Positions 17,702-26,001 of a stretch of DNA of 64,000 bases are shown here, in pieces. Position 1 is the first letter of the stretch. The number at the start of each line of letters is the position of its first letter. The position numbers were made by a program, and so were the translations under genes. Origin of the DNA: Spirochaetales bacterium (GTDB taxonomy: Bacteria; Spirochaetota; Spirochaetia; Treponematales; Treponemataceae); the NCBI GenBank assembly GCA_003252395.1, contig QKEL01000011.1, positions 248,001-312,000 on the forward strand, given 5' to 3'. Below the pieces are notes generated by a model. The model did no database searches. It was not told the origin of the DNA and saw nothing but the letters and a program-made list of their open reading frames with translations.

Positions 17702-19303
17702 ATGAAGAAAGACCGGAATCGTCTTACGTTAGCGGCAATCGGTTTCTTGGTCCTTGCGGGTTTGGGCTGCACGAACCCGTCAACGACCGAGAATAATCCC
17801 GGAGATCATCCGACCACGACTATCGATCTGAAGAATCCTTCCGCGGTTCTCAGAGCGGTATCTTTCGGCGCGTTTACTCTCCCTAAAAGCTTGAACGAAG
17901 AAACCGTAGCGATAGAATCAGGCGTTGACGCGGCGCGTAGCATAGGGAATGTATCGACAATTTCGGAATTAACCTATCCTAACCTGAAAGCGGGCGGATT
18001 TATGCGTTTTCTAGACCACTTCCACGGGGCCTCCCTCGCCGCCTCCTTTCTCAATTCGCTCAAAACGTCTCCGAACGTCACAAGCGACGGAATCGCACTC
18101 GATACCGACGTCGACGTGGGCACGATCTTGCTCGATCTCGGCTGGGGCGCAAACACGATTATCAATGCCGGAAAGGTCCGGGCATCGCAGGCGGACGACG
18201 GCCAAATCCTAAAAGTTTTCTGGACTTTGAGCTATCCCGACACCAGTCAATATGACGCATTAATCGCCGAGTACGAATCTGATCAGGATTTTTACGATAA
18301 CGGTCCGAGGGTTCCGATATTGATTTATTTGGCGGCGAAAACCGATCGAACCCTCGAAATGTACCTCTACTCCGAGTCGCTCGGCATAAAAATGTATGGA
18401 TACTACGATCCCGCGACCAATCAAAGCATAACTGTCACAGAGCAGGGTAGTATCGATTTTAATCTCGTTCGACAAGAAACCGACGGTACGCTTTCCGTAT
18501 ATTCCGGTCGAGAGGAAAACGCGGAATTAACCGAAAAGCTTCTCGGATTCGCCAATGATGACTTCGGTGGCATAATGAGCGCCTTCATTCCGAACGATGA
18601 TCCCTCACAGGGATTGGTCTTTGAGGCAGAGTATTATGATACTAACGTGAATCTCCTGTTCTCCGATCGCGGACAAACCGCTTACGAAGGATCTGTTGCA
18701 CCTACCGCGAAAACCTTCTTCGGTGAACAGTTTTACGTAAAGCGAAGCTTCCCGCTGAAGAATATCCTACCTCTCTCCGGAGTTTATGCCTCCGGTTATG
18801 AATTACGCAGGAAGGAAGGCGAAACATATTACAGCTGGAAAACAGAAGACGGCGAGTGGAAAGACAACCGCGATGACAATACGCGAAACAATCCGCCGAC
18901 GTCGGGTTTCGAAGAGGGGTCGATCAGTTCTTGGACCGAAGACGATTACTGGATCGAGCACTCAGCCTATTCCGGGACCGAAACTAACCCGCCAGATTCG
19001 GTGGATACGGCATACGGCGACATCGATTTAACGGATATGCGTTGCCTAGATATCTGGTTTGAAGACCCTGATACCAACATTACCGTAAAGCAGACCGCGC
19101 CTGCCTATTTTACCTACGGGGATTCCCTCCCGACATATTTCGCGAGCGGGTCCGCCGCGGCTACTGCCACCGCGCCAATCACCGCGGGGATGGAAGCGTT
19201 GTACGCGGATAAAACCGATTACTCCGCGAGTGACGTAATGAGGGGGTTTGAGGCGGCGTGGGCAGAATTGGCGCCGCAGTTTCCGGCAGTGAGCGAGGAG
19301 TAA
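17702..19303 (+). CDS. Large lipoprotein of unknown function (first of a pair)
   Basis: 533 residues. Lipoprotein signal with Cys23 in LAGLGCTNP; the Gly at -3 is loose but acceptable for spirochaete-type lipoboxes. The mature part has a Thr/Pro/Asn linker and then a globular, acidic, aromatic-rich domain (many Asp, Tyr, Ser), without a family I recognise. AAGGAA precedes the ATG by six bases. Coding GC is visibly lower than that of genes to the left and right. It is followed after 4 bases by a second lipoprotein, so both are likely co-translated surface or periplasmic partners. Confidence 0.7.
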   Translation: MKKDRNRLTLAAIGFLVLAGLGCTNPSTTENNPGDHPTTTIDLKNPSAVLRAVSFGAFTLPKSLNEETVAIESGVDAARSIGNVSTISELTYPNLKAGGFMRFLDHFHGASLAASFLNSLKTSPNVTSDGIALDTDVDVGTILLDLGWGANTIINAGKVRASQADDGQILKVFWTLSYPDTSQYDALIAEYESDQDFYDNGPRVPILIYLAAKTDRTLEMYLYSESLGIKMYGYYDPATNQSITVTEQGSIDFNLVRQETDGTLSVYSGREENAELTEKLLGFANDDFGGIMSAFIPNDDPSQGLVFEAEYYDTNVNLLFSDRGQTAYEGSVAPTAKTFFGEQFYVKRSFPLKNILPLSGVYASGYELRRKEGETYYSWKTEDGEWKDNRDDNTRNNPPTSGFEEGSISSWTEDDYWIEHSAYSGTETNPPDSVDTAYGDIDLTDMRCLDIWFEDPDTNITVKQTAPAYFTYGDSLPTYFASGSAAATATAPITAGMEALYADKTDYSASDVMRGFEAAWAELAPQFPAVSEE

Positions 19304-19307
19304 ACAG

Positions 19308-20702
19308 ATGAGGAAATCGAGATTTTTTTACGCGGCATATGTCGCGCTTTCCCTGTTAGGCTGTCAAATCGGCGAGAATGCCGATAAGGCTACCCCGGAT
19401 GACATCAACGACGGGAATGCAGTGACCACGGTATCGGGAACCATAGATACGGGAACGCAACCGTCAATCGTGTCCCGTGCGGCAGCCGCATCATCAGATT
19501 ATAAAATCGGCGTATTTCAATCCGCTTCCACCCTCGTGACCTTCGATTTTTTCGAAAACTATACCGAATATGACGTTGCCGCTGACGGCAATTTTTCGAT
19601 TTCGTTACAAGATGGGGATTCCTTCGTTGCATTCCTTCTCGATCCATCAAGTGAATTCGAAAAGGTTATGGGGCTCATCGGGATCGGCACGGGAGGAGGC
19701 GAATATTGGGAATCGATCGATACCGGGCTGATTACTGGGAACCTTGAACTTGGAACGATTGCGCCCACGGCCTCCCCGGATGGGATTCTCGCGACTGGCA
19801 ATGACCTTTCAAGCCTATCTTCACAAGTGGCGGATATCGATAAAATTCGCTCGGCGGCTTTAACCGATAACACGGTACGGTTCCTGAAAAACCAGGTGAA
19901 CGCGAAAGGCAAACTTCAAAAAGCGGAAATAAATTATGTCTTCGTACTGAAGGATACGGTAAATCCCGTAGTGACTCAGGCAGTTCCGTCCGATTACGGT
20001 TTATTCGATGGATATCAATTGGTCGCCACGCCCATAAAGGGGACCAATGCGGACGGGACATATATGCTGTATGATGAGAATACCCCGGCCGAACTTTATC
20101 CTCCGGATGCGATTACCGGTACGGCGTACGATGCAAGCAACCCGATCGTTTCATCGGTGAACGAGAACGGCTCGATAGAATTCGGCGCTAGTTCAAGCTC
20201 ATCCGCCACAGTACTGACATCGGTGCCGGAAGGGATGTGGACGCTGAAACTTAACGGTATTGAATTCGCCCACCTGGATTACGCAAGCGCGCGATTGTAC
20301 GACTCAGGCGGTCATATCATCGTTCCCGTCCCGGTATGCGGCATAACGATCGGCGTCGGTAGCGACTTAATTACCGCGATAAGCCTGAAGTGGTACCTCT
20401 GGAACGGAACGAGCTACGTGGAGGTAGACCAGGATGAAGTCACGGAACAATTCACGAACACCCAAGTCGAGGTTGGCGATTATGAATGGAATACGAGAAA
20501 ATCGGTGTTCGTTAAGCTAATCGATAATCCATACGGGGTTACGGCTGGAAGTTTAAGCGAAATAATCGATGACGGCTGGCACCTTAATGCCGACGGTTCG
20601 AGGGCAACAGGTGCCGGCCAGAATAACCTCGCAACCTTAAGCATTAAATACTGGTTGAACGGAATGAACATCCGTTTCAATTACGAGGCGACGGCACCGT
20701 AA
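19308..20702 (+). CDS. Lipoprotein of unknown function (second of a pair)
   Basis: 464 residues. Lipobox LLGC with Cys19. A linker of about 35 residues precedes a beta-rich chain with repeated short strands (KIGVFQSASTLVTFDFFENYTEYDV; GMWTLKLNGIEFAHLDY), suggesting beta-sandwich domains. No catalytic motif is seen. GGAG lies 10 bases before the ATG in the end of the first lipoprotein. The gene ends 34 bases before a strong terminator. Low-GC like its neighbours; function unknown. Confidence 0.7.
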   Translation: MRKSRFFYAAYVALSLLGCQIGENADKATPDDINDGNAVTTVSGTIDTGTQPSIVSRAAAASSDYKIGVFQSASTLVTFDFFENYTEYDVAADGNFSISLQDGDSFVAFLLDPSSEFEKVMGLIGIGTGGGEYWESIDTGLITGNLELGTIAPTASPDGILATGNDLSSLSSQVADIDKIRSAALTDNTVRFLKNQVNAKGKLQKAEINYVFVLKDTVNPVVTQAVPSDYGLFDGYQLVATPIKGTNADGTYMLYDENTPAELYPPDAITGTAYDASNPIVSSVNENGSIEFGASSSSSATVLTSVPEGMWTLKLNGIEFAHLDYASARLYDSGGHIIVPVPVCGITIGVGSDLITAISLKWYLWNGTSYVEVDQDEVTEQFTNTQVEVGDYEWNTRKSVFVKLIDNPYGVTAGSLSEIIDDGWHLNADGSRATGAGQNNLATLSIKYWLNGMNIRFNYEATAP

Positions 20703-20736
20703 TGACCGCATCGTGAAAAATTATACGTTATAAACG

Positions 20737-20773
20737 AAAAGGCGTCCTGCCGAATGTCGGCAGGACGCCTTTT
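20737..20773. terminator. Bidirectional rho-independent terminator
   Basis: Perfect 17-bp stem (AAAAGGCGTCCTGCCGA and its complement) around a 3-base ATG loop. A tracts on the left and T tracts on the right let it serve both the plus-strand lipoprotein pair and the convergent transglutaminase operon ending at 20834. Confidence 0.92.
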
Positions 20774-20833
20774 ATTTTATTGTTTTACCGCGATTGAAAG
20801 GCCGAGTTGCCGCTATTCCGGATATAGCGGCAA

Positions 20834-21910
20834 CTACTCCACGCGGTACCGTATGAATCCGACGTAATGGTCGTTGGACCGGTAATAGAACGTGACGGGT
20901 CCGCTATCCCGGAAGGACAGGGAGAAATCGAAGCGGCCGTTCTGCGGTCCGAAGGTGCCGAGGATCGCTCCGGTGTCATCGTCTTTCACCATGATTTTGT
21001 CTGACGGGAGGGCAAGGGAAAACCGATATTCGCGTTCCGCGATAAGGTCGCGAGACACCGGAAAGTCAAATAGCCTCAAACGGGAGTCGGCCCAGAGAGG
21101 ACTCTCATAAAAGAGAACGGAAGACTTTATCGGAGCGGAGGAAATCGCCTCCCTGAGCACGGACGCCGGAACGCCCGCGCCGAAGAGCTTCGCGTCGACG
21201 TACGGGAAGTCCGTAAACTCCTCTTTCGAGACCGATTGCCCGGCAAGCTGCCAGCGTGAGTCGTTGGGGTAATGAGTAAAGATCAATTCTTCGGGGGGCA
21301 CGTCGAAATAATACTCATTGAAGCGGAATGAAAATATCCCCGCAGGGGAGATCGCTCCCGCCCCCCAGGTTGTATCGAAAAGCCGCCAATTCCCGTCGAC
21401 TTTTGCGGCATTCCAGGCATGGCCCGAAATAGCGGAGCGGGCATTCATCCGCGACGGATGGGTTTCGCCGATAACTATTTCGTTTTCGATGCCCAAGGCG
21501 CCGAGCAAGTCCGAAAAGAGGGACGCATACCCGCTGCAAAGGCCCTTTCGGTCATAGAAGGTCACGTCCTTTCTGTCGTCCTTAAGAAAGCCGCTGTACA
21601 GTCGTCCCGTATCGTAGGCTATATTGAGGCATACCCAGGAATAGCACGCCCGAACCGATTCCCACTCGTTCCGCGAAACGGTTTTGATGTATTTGACGAG
21701 GTCGGCCTTGCTGATTCCGGCAATTTTCGGAGCGTTCCGGATAGCCTCGTCAATTCGGCGAAAATCCGATCCCGGATACTTTGAGACCAACGCGGTTTCG
21801 TAGTAATCTTTCGAATGCAACCCTGCCGACGACGCGCAGGAAACGAGGGCTGACGACGCAAGTCCGACGGCAATAAAGTACGCGGGAAGCTTTCCGATAC
21901 GCCTGATCAT
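20834..21910 (-). CDS. Lipoprotein with transglutaminase-like (protease-like) core
   Basis: 358 residues. Lipobox ALVSC, Cys25. A transglutaminase-core domain is recognisable at about 75-190 with the triad Cys125 (RKGLCSGYASLF), His164 (ISGHAWNAAKV) and Asp179 (FDTTWG). Bacterial members act as peptidases or cross-linkers in the envelope. After the core, KEEFTDFPYVDA and a C-terminal beta-sandwich (about 260-358) probably form an Ig-like binding module. The start overlaps the upstream lipoprotein by 4 bases (ATGA). The substrate is unknown. Confidence 0.82.
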   Translation of the reverse strand: MIRRIGKLPAYFIAVGLASSALVSCASSAGLHSKDYYETALVSKYPGSDFRRIDEAIRNAPKIAGISKADLVKYIKTVSRNEWESVRACYSWVCLNIAYDTGRLYSGFLKDDRKDVTFYDRKGLCSGYASLFSDLLGALGIENEIVIGETHPSRMNARSAISGHAWNAAKVDGNWRLFDTTWGAGAISPAGIFSFRFNEYYFDVPPEELIFTHYPNDSRWQLAGQSVSKEEFTDFPYVDAKLFGAGVPASVLREAISSAPIKSSVLFYESPLWADSRLRLFDFPVSRDLIAEREYRFSLALPSDKIMVKDDDTGAILGTFGPQNGRFDFSLSFRDSGPVTFYYRSNDHYVGFIRYRVE

Positions 21911-23205
21911 TTCAGGCTCGCCTTCAAAACGGCTTTCTCCGCGTCGCTCATGCGGTAATAGTTTTTCGACAGGGTATACAGCGTGTCCCGCTTTCCGGCT
22001 ACATCGGTCTCAATGCTTTCGAAGAGGCTCAGGAACTCCGCGTCGCTTACACCATGGGATCGCAAATTGGGCTGCACGGACTTTTGGAAAGAGTCCATCG
22101 TGAAGTATACCGTACCGATGGAACCAGAACTGCCGAAGGTTACCATAGCCCGCTTGTCCGGCGTCAGGGAGAGGCATAAATCGGCCAGATCCATTTTATC
22201 CGCGACCGACAGGGTTTCAGCGTACCCGTACCCCACGTGGGGCGAGGAATTCCTGAAAACGTAAAGCGATTTTTCGATGAGTCCGTACTCGCGGTACTCG
22301 CCAAGCAAGGCCGAGAGGCGTGCCGAAAGGCTGAGGGAACGAAGGTATTCGATCTGCTCCGGCAGGAGATTGAGCGGAATCTGTTCGTAAACAAATGGTT
22401 TGTAAAAAAAATACTCCAGTCCGAATTTCCTCAAGAACCCGTTTTTTGCTGCATTGGAAGGAAGCGTAGAATCCTTCAGAACGTAATAATTTCCGACCGT
22501 CCGGTAATACCCGAGAAACTCGCTCATGGATTCAGCCGGGACTTGAGGGCGAATCTTGTCCAGAAGGGAAGAAGAGAGAACGGTATAAATACTGTTCACC
22601 GAACGGCCCGAGGGGGGCGAGGAAACGCTTGAGGTTACCTTAGCGGAACCTTTAACCGTCGGCGTCCTCATAAGCGATACCTTTGAAAAATAGTCATAAT
22701 CGCCATCGATTGTTTTCAGCGCTGCGAATCCTTCGGATATCGTTTTCTTTTGGGCCGCCGTATCACCTTTCTTGTCTAGCAGATACTCGACTCCGCCGTA
22801 ACGATGAATATTAAGGTAATAGTTCTGTGCATATATATAACCAGGGGAGACCTTAAACGCGTAATCCAGGGGAACCCTCTCCGATATATTGCCATCGTCG
22901 TCTTCAAAACGGACGGCGAGCCGAGCGGTCACGGGACTTTCTAGCCGGGAACCCAAGAATATACGGCCTTGCGATTTCGGATGGAAGATATTTTCGGCCA
23001 GAACAGTGCCGTTCACATCATCGTAGAGTTCCGCGTGCAAAATTCCGGAAAAACCCTTTTCCAGGCGATATTCAAGGATTACGACGAAGTCGTTTTTTTC
23101 CGCGGCCAGGTCGACCTTGGGAAGGGTCACGCACGAAACGAACAGCGACGAAAGCAGGAAGAAAAGAGGTGGCGAAAATATCTTTGTCAATATTGGGCTC
23201 CTCAT
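21907..23205 (-). CDS. Lipoprotein of unknown function, partner of transglutaminase lipoprotein
   Basis: 432 residues. Lipobox FVSC, Cys25. The N-half (about 35-140) is beta-rich (VVILEYRLEKGFSGILHAELYDDVNG), the C-half mixed alpha/beta with YGYAETLSVADKMDLADLCLSLTPDKRAMVTF. No known catalytic motif. It is the promoter-proximal gene of a two-gene operon, coupled by ATGA to the transglutaminase-like lipoprotein, so it may present or anchor that enzyme's target. A TACTAT hexamer (23219-23214) lies 8 bases upstream of the ATG with no Shine-Dalgarno. Confidence 0.65.
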   Translation of the reverse strand: MRSPILTKIFSPPLFFLLSSLFVSCVTLPKVDLAAEKNDFVVILEYRLEKGFSGILHAELYDDVNGTVLAENIFHPKSQGRIFLGSRLESPVTARLAVRFEDDDGNISERVPLDYAFKVSPGYIYAQNYYLNIHRYGGVEYLLDKKGDTAAQKKTISEGFAALKTIDGDYDYFSKVSLMRTPTVKGSAKVTSSVSSPPSGRSVNSIYTVLSSSLLDKIRPQVPAESMSEFLGYYRTVGNYYVLKDSTLPSNAAKNGFLRKFGLEYFFYKPFVYEQIPLNLLPEQIEYLRSLSLSARLSALLGEYREYGLIEKSLYVFRNSSPHVGYGYAETLSVADKMDLADLCLSLTPDKRAMVTFGSSGSIGTVYFTMDSFQKSVQPNLRSHGVSDAEFLSLFESIETDVAGKRDTLYTLSKNYYRMSDAEKAVLKASLK

Positions 23206-23257
23206 AGTAATTGATAGTATTCACCATAGCTGCATGAGGGCGGAAAATCAACGAAAA

Positions 23258-23290
23258 CAAAAAAACCGGCCGTTGCCGGCCGGTTTTTTT
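23258..23290 (-). terminator. Terminator after the two-domain NDK gene
   Basis: Stem AAAAACCGGCCG / CGGCCGGTTTTT with a 4-base loop, flanked by A and T tracts on either side, 20 bases past the stop of the minus-strand NDK gene. Confidence 0.85.
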
Positions 23291-23309
23291 ATTTCTGGAG
23301 GTTCAGGTC

Positions 23310-24500
23310 TTACTTACCCACGGCCTTCAGGAAGTCTTCGATTATTTCGCCCATGCGGTTTTGGTCGATCTTCACGATTCCCATTTCGCGCTTGGCGTTT
23401 TCGGGGGAGTCGGAGGCGTGGGCGGTGTTGACCATCACGTTGGAGCCGAACTCGCGGCGGACGGTGCCGGCGGGCGCCTTAGTGGGGTCGGTGGGGCCGA
23501 GCACGTCGCGGATCTTGCGCACCGCGTCTTCTCCCTCGTAGATCAGGACCATGCACTTGCTCTTGCCGAGGTTCTGGCGGTCCTCGATGGGGCATTCGTC
23601 GGGGCGAACGCCGGTCATGAAGCCGACGATCTGGTTGAACTGGTCGCGGGCGTAGGCGGTGCCGAAAGACTTTACCACCTCGGCGCGGGACTGGTCGGAG
23701 AGCTTGAACTTGAACTTTTCCTCCAGGGCGTTCGCGGCCTCGCCGCCGGCCCGGGGTCCGAGCTTTTCGATCAGGACGTCTTCCACGGGGCCGTAGAATT
23801 CAAGGCCCTGGGCCACGGACATTTGCAGGATTTTCGTGCCGATTACCCGGAGCCCGGTGCGGCTGAACATGTCGATTATCGTGCCCGGCCGGGAGCTGGG
23901 AACCACCCAGTTGTCCGGCTTGATGATGACGAGGGTCCGCTCGATCTTCTCGGGGTTCTCGTACGCCATGTTCTCCACGATGTTCGGCTCGTTGGCGAAG
24001 AAATCGTGGAAGAGCTTGAGGTCGTCCAGGCACTGATCGTCGTTCACCGGCGTGAAAACCACGGGCTCGAAATACTGCACCTTCGACGGATCGTTCGGGT
24101 CGTACACGAGGTCGCCGTAGGTATCGCGGATGGTCTCTCCCCGGGAATTCTCTATGCTTCGCTTTTCCGGGAACACGGAACCGGCGACGGCGCGCAGTTT
24201 CGAGGCGGCGTCCTTTCCCCGGAACAAAAGCACGAGAACCCGGTGGCGACGGCCGCCCGAGGGGGAAAAGGTGCGGAGGATGTAGTCTTTTTTCATCTGC
24301 GCGACCGGATCGCCCGAATCGCGGTGGGTCACCTGGGACTCCGCGTAGGCGCGGGCCAGCCCGTCGGTCGGGGCGATCATTCGGGCGCCGACCAGCTCGA
24401 GATCGTCGAGCCGGACAAGCAGGCGGGAGAGCACGCCGCCGGTGCGGGAGCGGGCGATGGTGTAGGGAGTGAACAGAATGTAGGAGAGTTCACAGCTCAT
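23310..24500 (-). CDS. Two-domain nucleoside diphosphate kinase-like protein
   Basis: 396 residues against about 140-150 for an ordinary NDK. The C-terminal domain keeps the catalytic set: Lys194 in VIIKPDNW, Arg in GTVRREFG, and phospho-His361 in NTAHASDS, with an enlarged insertion between about 225 and 315. The N-terminal about 150 residues look like a second, decayed NDK fold (SYILFTPYTI, RVLVLLFRG, GETIRDTYGDL) lacking the Lys and His. NDK exchanges phosphate between NTPs and NDPs; here the dead half may be regulatory. AGAGG stands 8 bases before the ATG. Preceded by the ogt terminator, followed by its own. Confidence 0.85.
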   Translation of the reverse strand: MSCELSYILFTPYTIARSRTGGVLSRLLVRLDDLELVGARMIAPTDGLARAYAESQVTHRDSGDPVAQMKKDYILRTFSPSGGRRHRVLVLLFRGKDAASKLRAVAGSVFPEKRSIENSRGETIRDTYGDLVYDPNDPSKVQYFEPVVFTPVNDDQCLDDLKLFHDFFANEPNIVENMAYENPEKIERTLVIIKPDNWVVPSSRPGTIIDMFSRTGLRVIGTKILQMSVAQGLEFYGPVEDVLIEKLGPRAGGEAANALEEKFKFKLSDQSRAEVVKSFGTAYARDQFNQIVGFMTGVRPDECPIEDRQNLGKSKCMVLIYEGEDAVRKIRDVLGPTDPTKAPAGTVRREFGSNVMVNTAHASDSPENAKREMGIVKIDQNRMGEIIEDFLKAVGK

Positions 24501-24542
24501 GGATTTTACCTCTTCGTAAAAAAGTGATGGTGAAAAACTATG

Positions 24543-24568
24543 TTTAGCGCGCCGAAAGGCGCGCCTAA
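24543..24568 (-). terminator. Hairpin at the ogt stop codon, probable terminator
   Basis: TTAGCGCGCC-GAAA-GGCGCGCCTAA (plus-strand view) pairs over ten positions with one bulged base and covers the ogt stop. On the minus strand a TTTTT run follows about 7 bases later, so the distance is longer than ideal. Confidence 0.6.
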
Positions 24569-25104
24569 CCGTCTGCGTTCGGGCCTTTCGCCTTCCGTTC
24601 CAGGTCGAGCAGGAAACGCTTGCGCCATAGGCCCCCGGCGTAGCCGGTGAGGGAGCCGTCGGAGCCCACGACCCGGTGGCAAGGCACGAGGATGGCGATG
24701 GGATTCTTGCCGTTCGCCGCCGCGGAGGCCCGAACCGATTTCGGGTCGCCCAACGCGGCCGCCTGTTCGGCGTACGTTACGGTGGAAGCGTAGGGTATCG
24801 TGAGAAGCTGGGCCCACACGCGCTCCCGGAAGGGAGTGCCGCGGGGATCGAGGGGAATGTCGAAGGAAGTACGCGCGCCCGCGAAATACTCGGCAAGCTG
24901 GCGGGCGAGCCGGTCGGGCAGCCCGTTTTCCGACGCGCCGCCAGGGACGGGACTGACGGAACCGTCGCCCGCGCTGGGCCCGTCGCCCGCGCTTCCGTCT
25001 TCGGCCTTGTCCTCCGCTCCCCCGAAGGTCAGGGAAACGAGGCCGCGCGCGGAAAAGGTCGCGGTCATGGGGCCGAGCGGCGTGGCGATTTCGACTGGAT
25101 TCAT
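24565..25104 (-). CDS. ogt: Methylated-DNA--protein-cysteine methyltransferase
   Basis: 179 residues. The acceptor motif PCHRVVGSDGSLTGYAGG contains the Cys that takes the methyl group from O6-methylguanine; FRERVWAQLLTIPYASTVTYAEQAAALG is the DNA-binding helix region. An inserted low-complexity stretch rich in Asp, Gly, Ser and Pro (about 30-62) separates the N-terminal part from the catalytic domain and is unusual. I use the ATG at 25104; GTG at 25110 is possible. An inverted repeat lies just upstream. It follows proW by 54 bases on the same strand. Confidence 0.92.
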   Translation of the reverse strand: MNPVEIATPLGPMTATFSARGLVSLTFGGAEDKAEDGSAGDGPSAGDGSVSPVPGGASENGLPDRLARQLAEYFAGARTSFDIPLDPRGTPFRERVWAQLLTIPYASTVTYAEQAAALGDPKSVRASAAANGKNPIAILVPCHRVVGSDGSLTGYAGGLWRKRFLLDLERKAKGPNADG

Positions 25105-25108
25105 GGGC

Positions 25109-25137
25109 ACAACCTACCCCATGGAGGGGCAGGTTGT
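25109..25137 (-). promoter_or_regulatory. Inverted repeat in the ogt leader
   Basis: ACAACCT-x-CCCC-5 bases-GGGG-x-AGGTTGT, 11 paired positions in two blocks. In RNA it forms a hairpin ending 4 bases before the ogt ATG and containing the only purine-rich candidate ribosome-binding site, so it could restrict translation; as DNA it could be an operator. Confidence 0.45.
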
Positions 25138-25158
25138 CCAGTTGGCTATACGCCGCGC

Positions 25159-26001
25159 TTAGCGCTTTTTCGCGATGCTGTGGGTAAGGCGGTCCATTAC
25201 GATGGCGAGGAAGACGATGCTGATGCCCGCCTCGAAGCCGCGCCCGACCTCGATCCTGTTGATCGAGAGGAGCACTTCCATGCCGAGGCCCTTGGCGCCG
25301 ATCATGGAGCCGATCACGACCATGGCGAGGGCCATCATGGTGGTCTGGTTAACGCCGACCATGATCGACTCGCGGGCTAACGGCAATTGCACGTCCATGA
25401 GCACCTCGCGTTGGGTGGCGCCGAAGGCCTTGGCCGCCTCCACCGCCTCGGGGTCCACGGTGCGAATGCCGACGTTGGTGAGCCGGATGACCGGGGGCAC
25501 CGCGTAAATGATCGTCGCGATGATGGCGGGCACCTTTCCCATGCCGAAAAACATGAGGGCCGGGATCAGGTACACGAAGCTCGGCATGGTTTGCATGCCG
25601 TCCAATATCGGGAGGAGAATTTTTTCGGCCCGCCCGCTTTGCGCCATGGCGATGCCCACGGGCACGCCGATGAGGAGCGAAAAGAGGACGGCGCCGGAGA
25701 CCAGGCTCATGGTTTGCATGGCCAGCTTCCAGTAGCCGAAGCAACCGATCAAGAGGAGCATAAGGGCGAAGCCGATCCCGGAGGAAAGCTTGCCGACGAG
25801 CTTCCAGCCGCCGAGAAAGGCGAGGGCGACGACGACGAACCAGGGGAGGCCCACGAAGAAAAGCTCGAATAGGCGCATGACCTGGAGAATGCCCCAGCCG
25901 ATGGCGTCGAAAAACGCGCCGAGGTGGTCGAGGAGCCAGGTCATGAGCGCGTCTATGCCGTCCCTGAGGGGGATGCGGATTATAGTCGGAAAATCAAACA
26001 T
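25159..26001 (-). CDS. proW: Glycine betaine/proline-type ABC transporter permease
   Basis: 280 residues, inner-membrane permease with about six to seven helices. The N-terminal segment contains MTWLLDHLGAFFDAIGWGILQVM, and the EAA-type loop appears as VEAAKAFGATQREVLMDVQLPLA, typical of ProW/OpuAB. It overlaps proV by 8 bases. With ProV and ProX it imports compatible solutes such as glycine betaine in response to osmotic stress. Confidence 0.93.
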   Translation of the reverse strand: MFDFPTIIRIPLRDGIDALMTWLLDHLGAFFDAIGWGILQVMRLFELFFVGLPWFVVVALAFLGGWKLVGKLSSGIGFALMLLLIGCFGYWKLAMQTMSLVSGAVLFSLLIGVPVGIAMAQSGRAEKILLPILDGMQTMPSFVYLIPALMFFGMGKVPAIIATIIYAVPPVIRLTNVGIRTVDPEAVEAAKAFGATQREVLMDVQLPLARESIMVGVNQTTMMALAMVVIGSMIGAKGLGMEVLLSINRIEVGRGFEAGISIVFLAIVMDRLTHSIAKKR

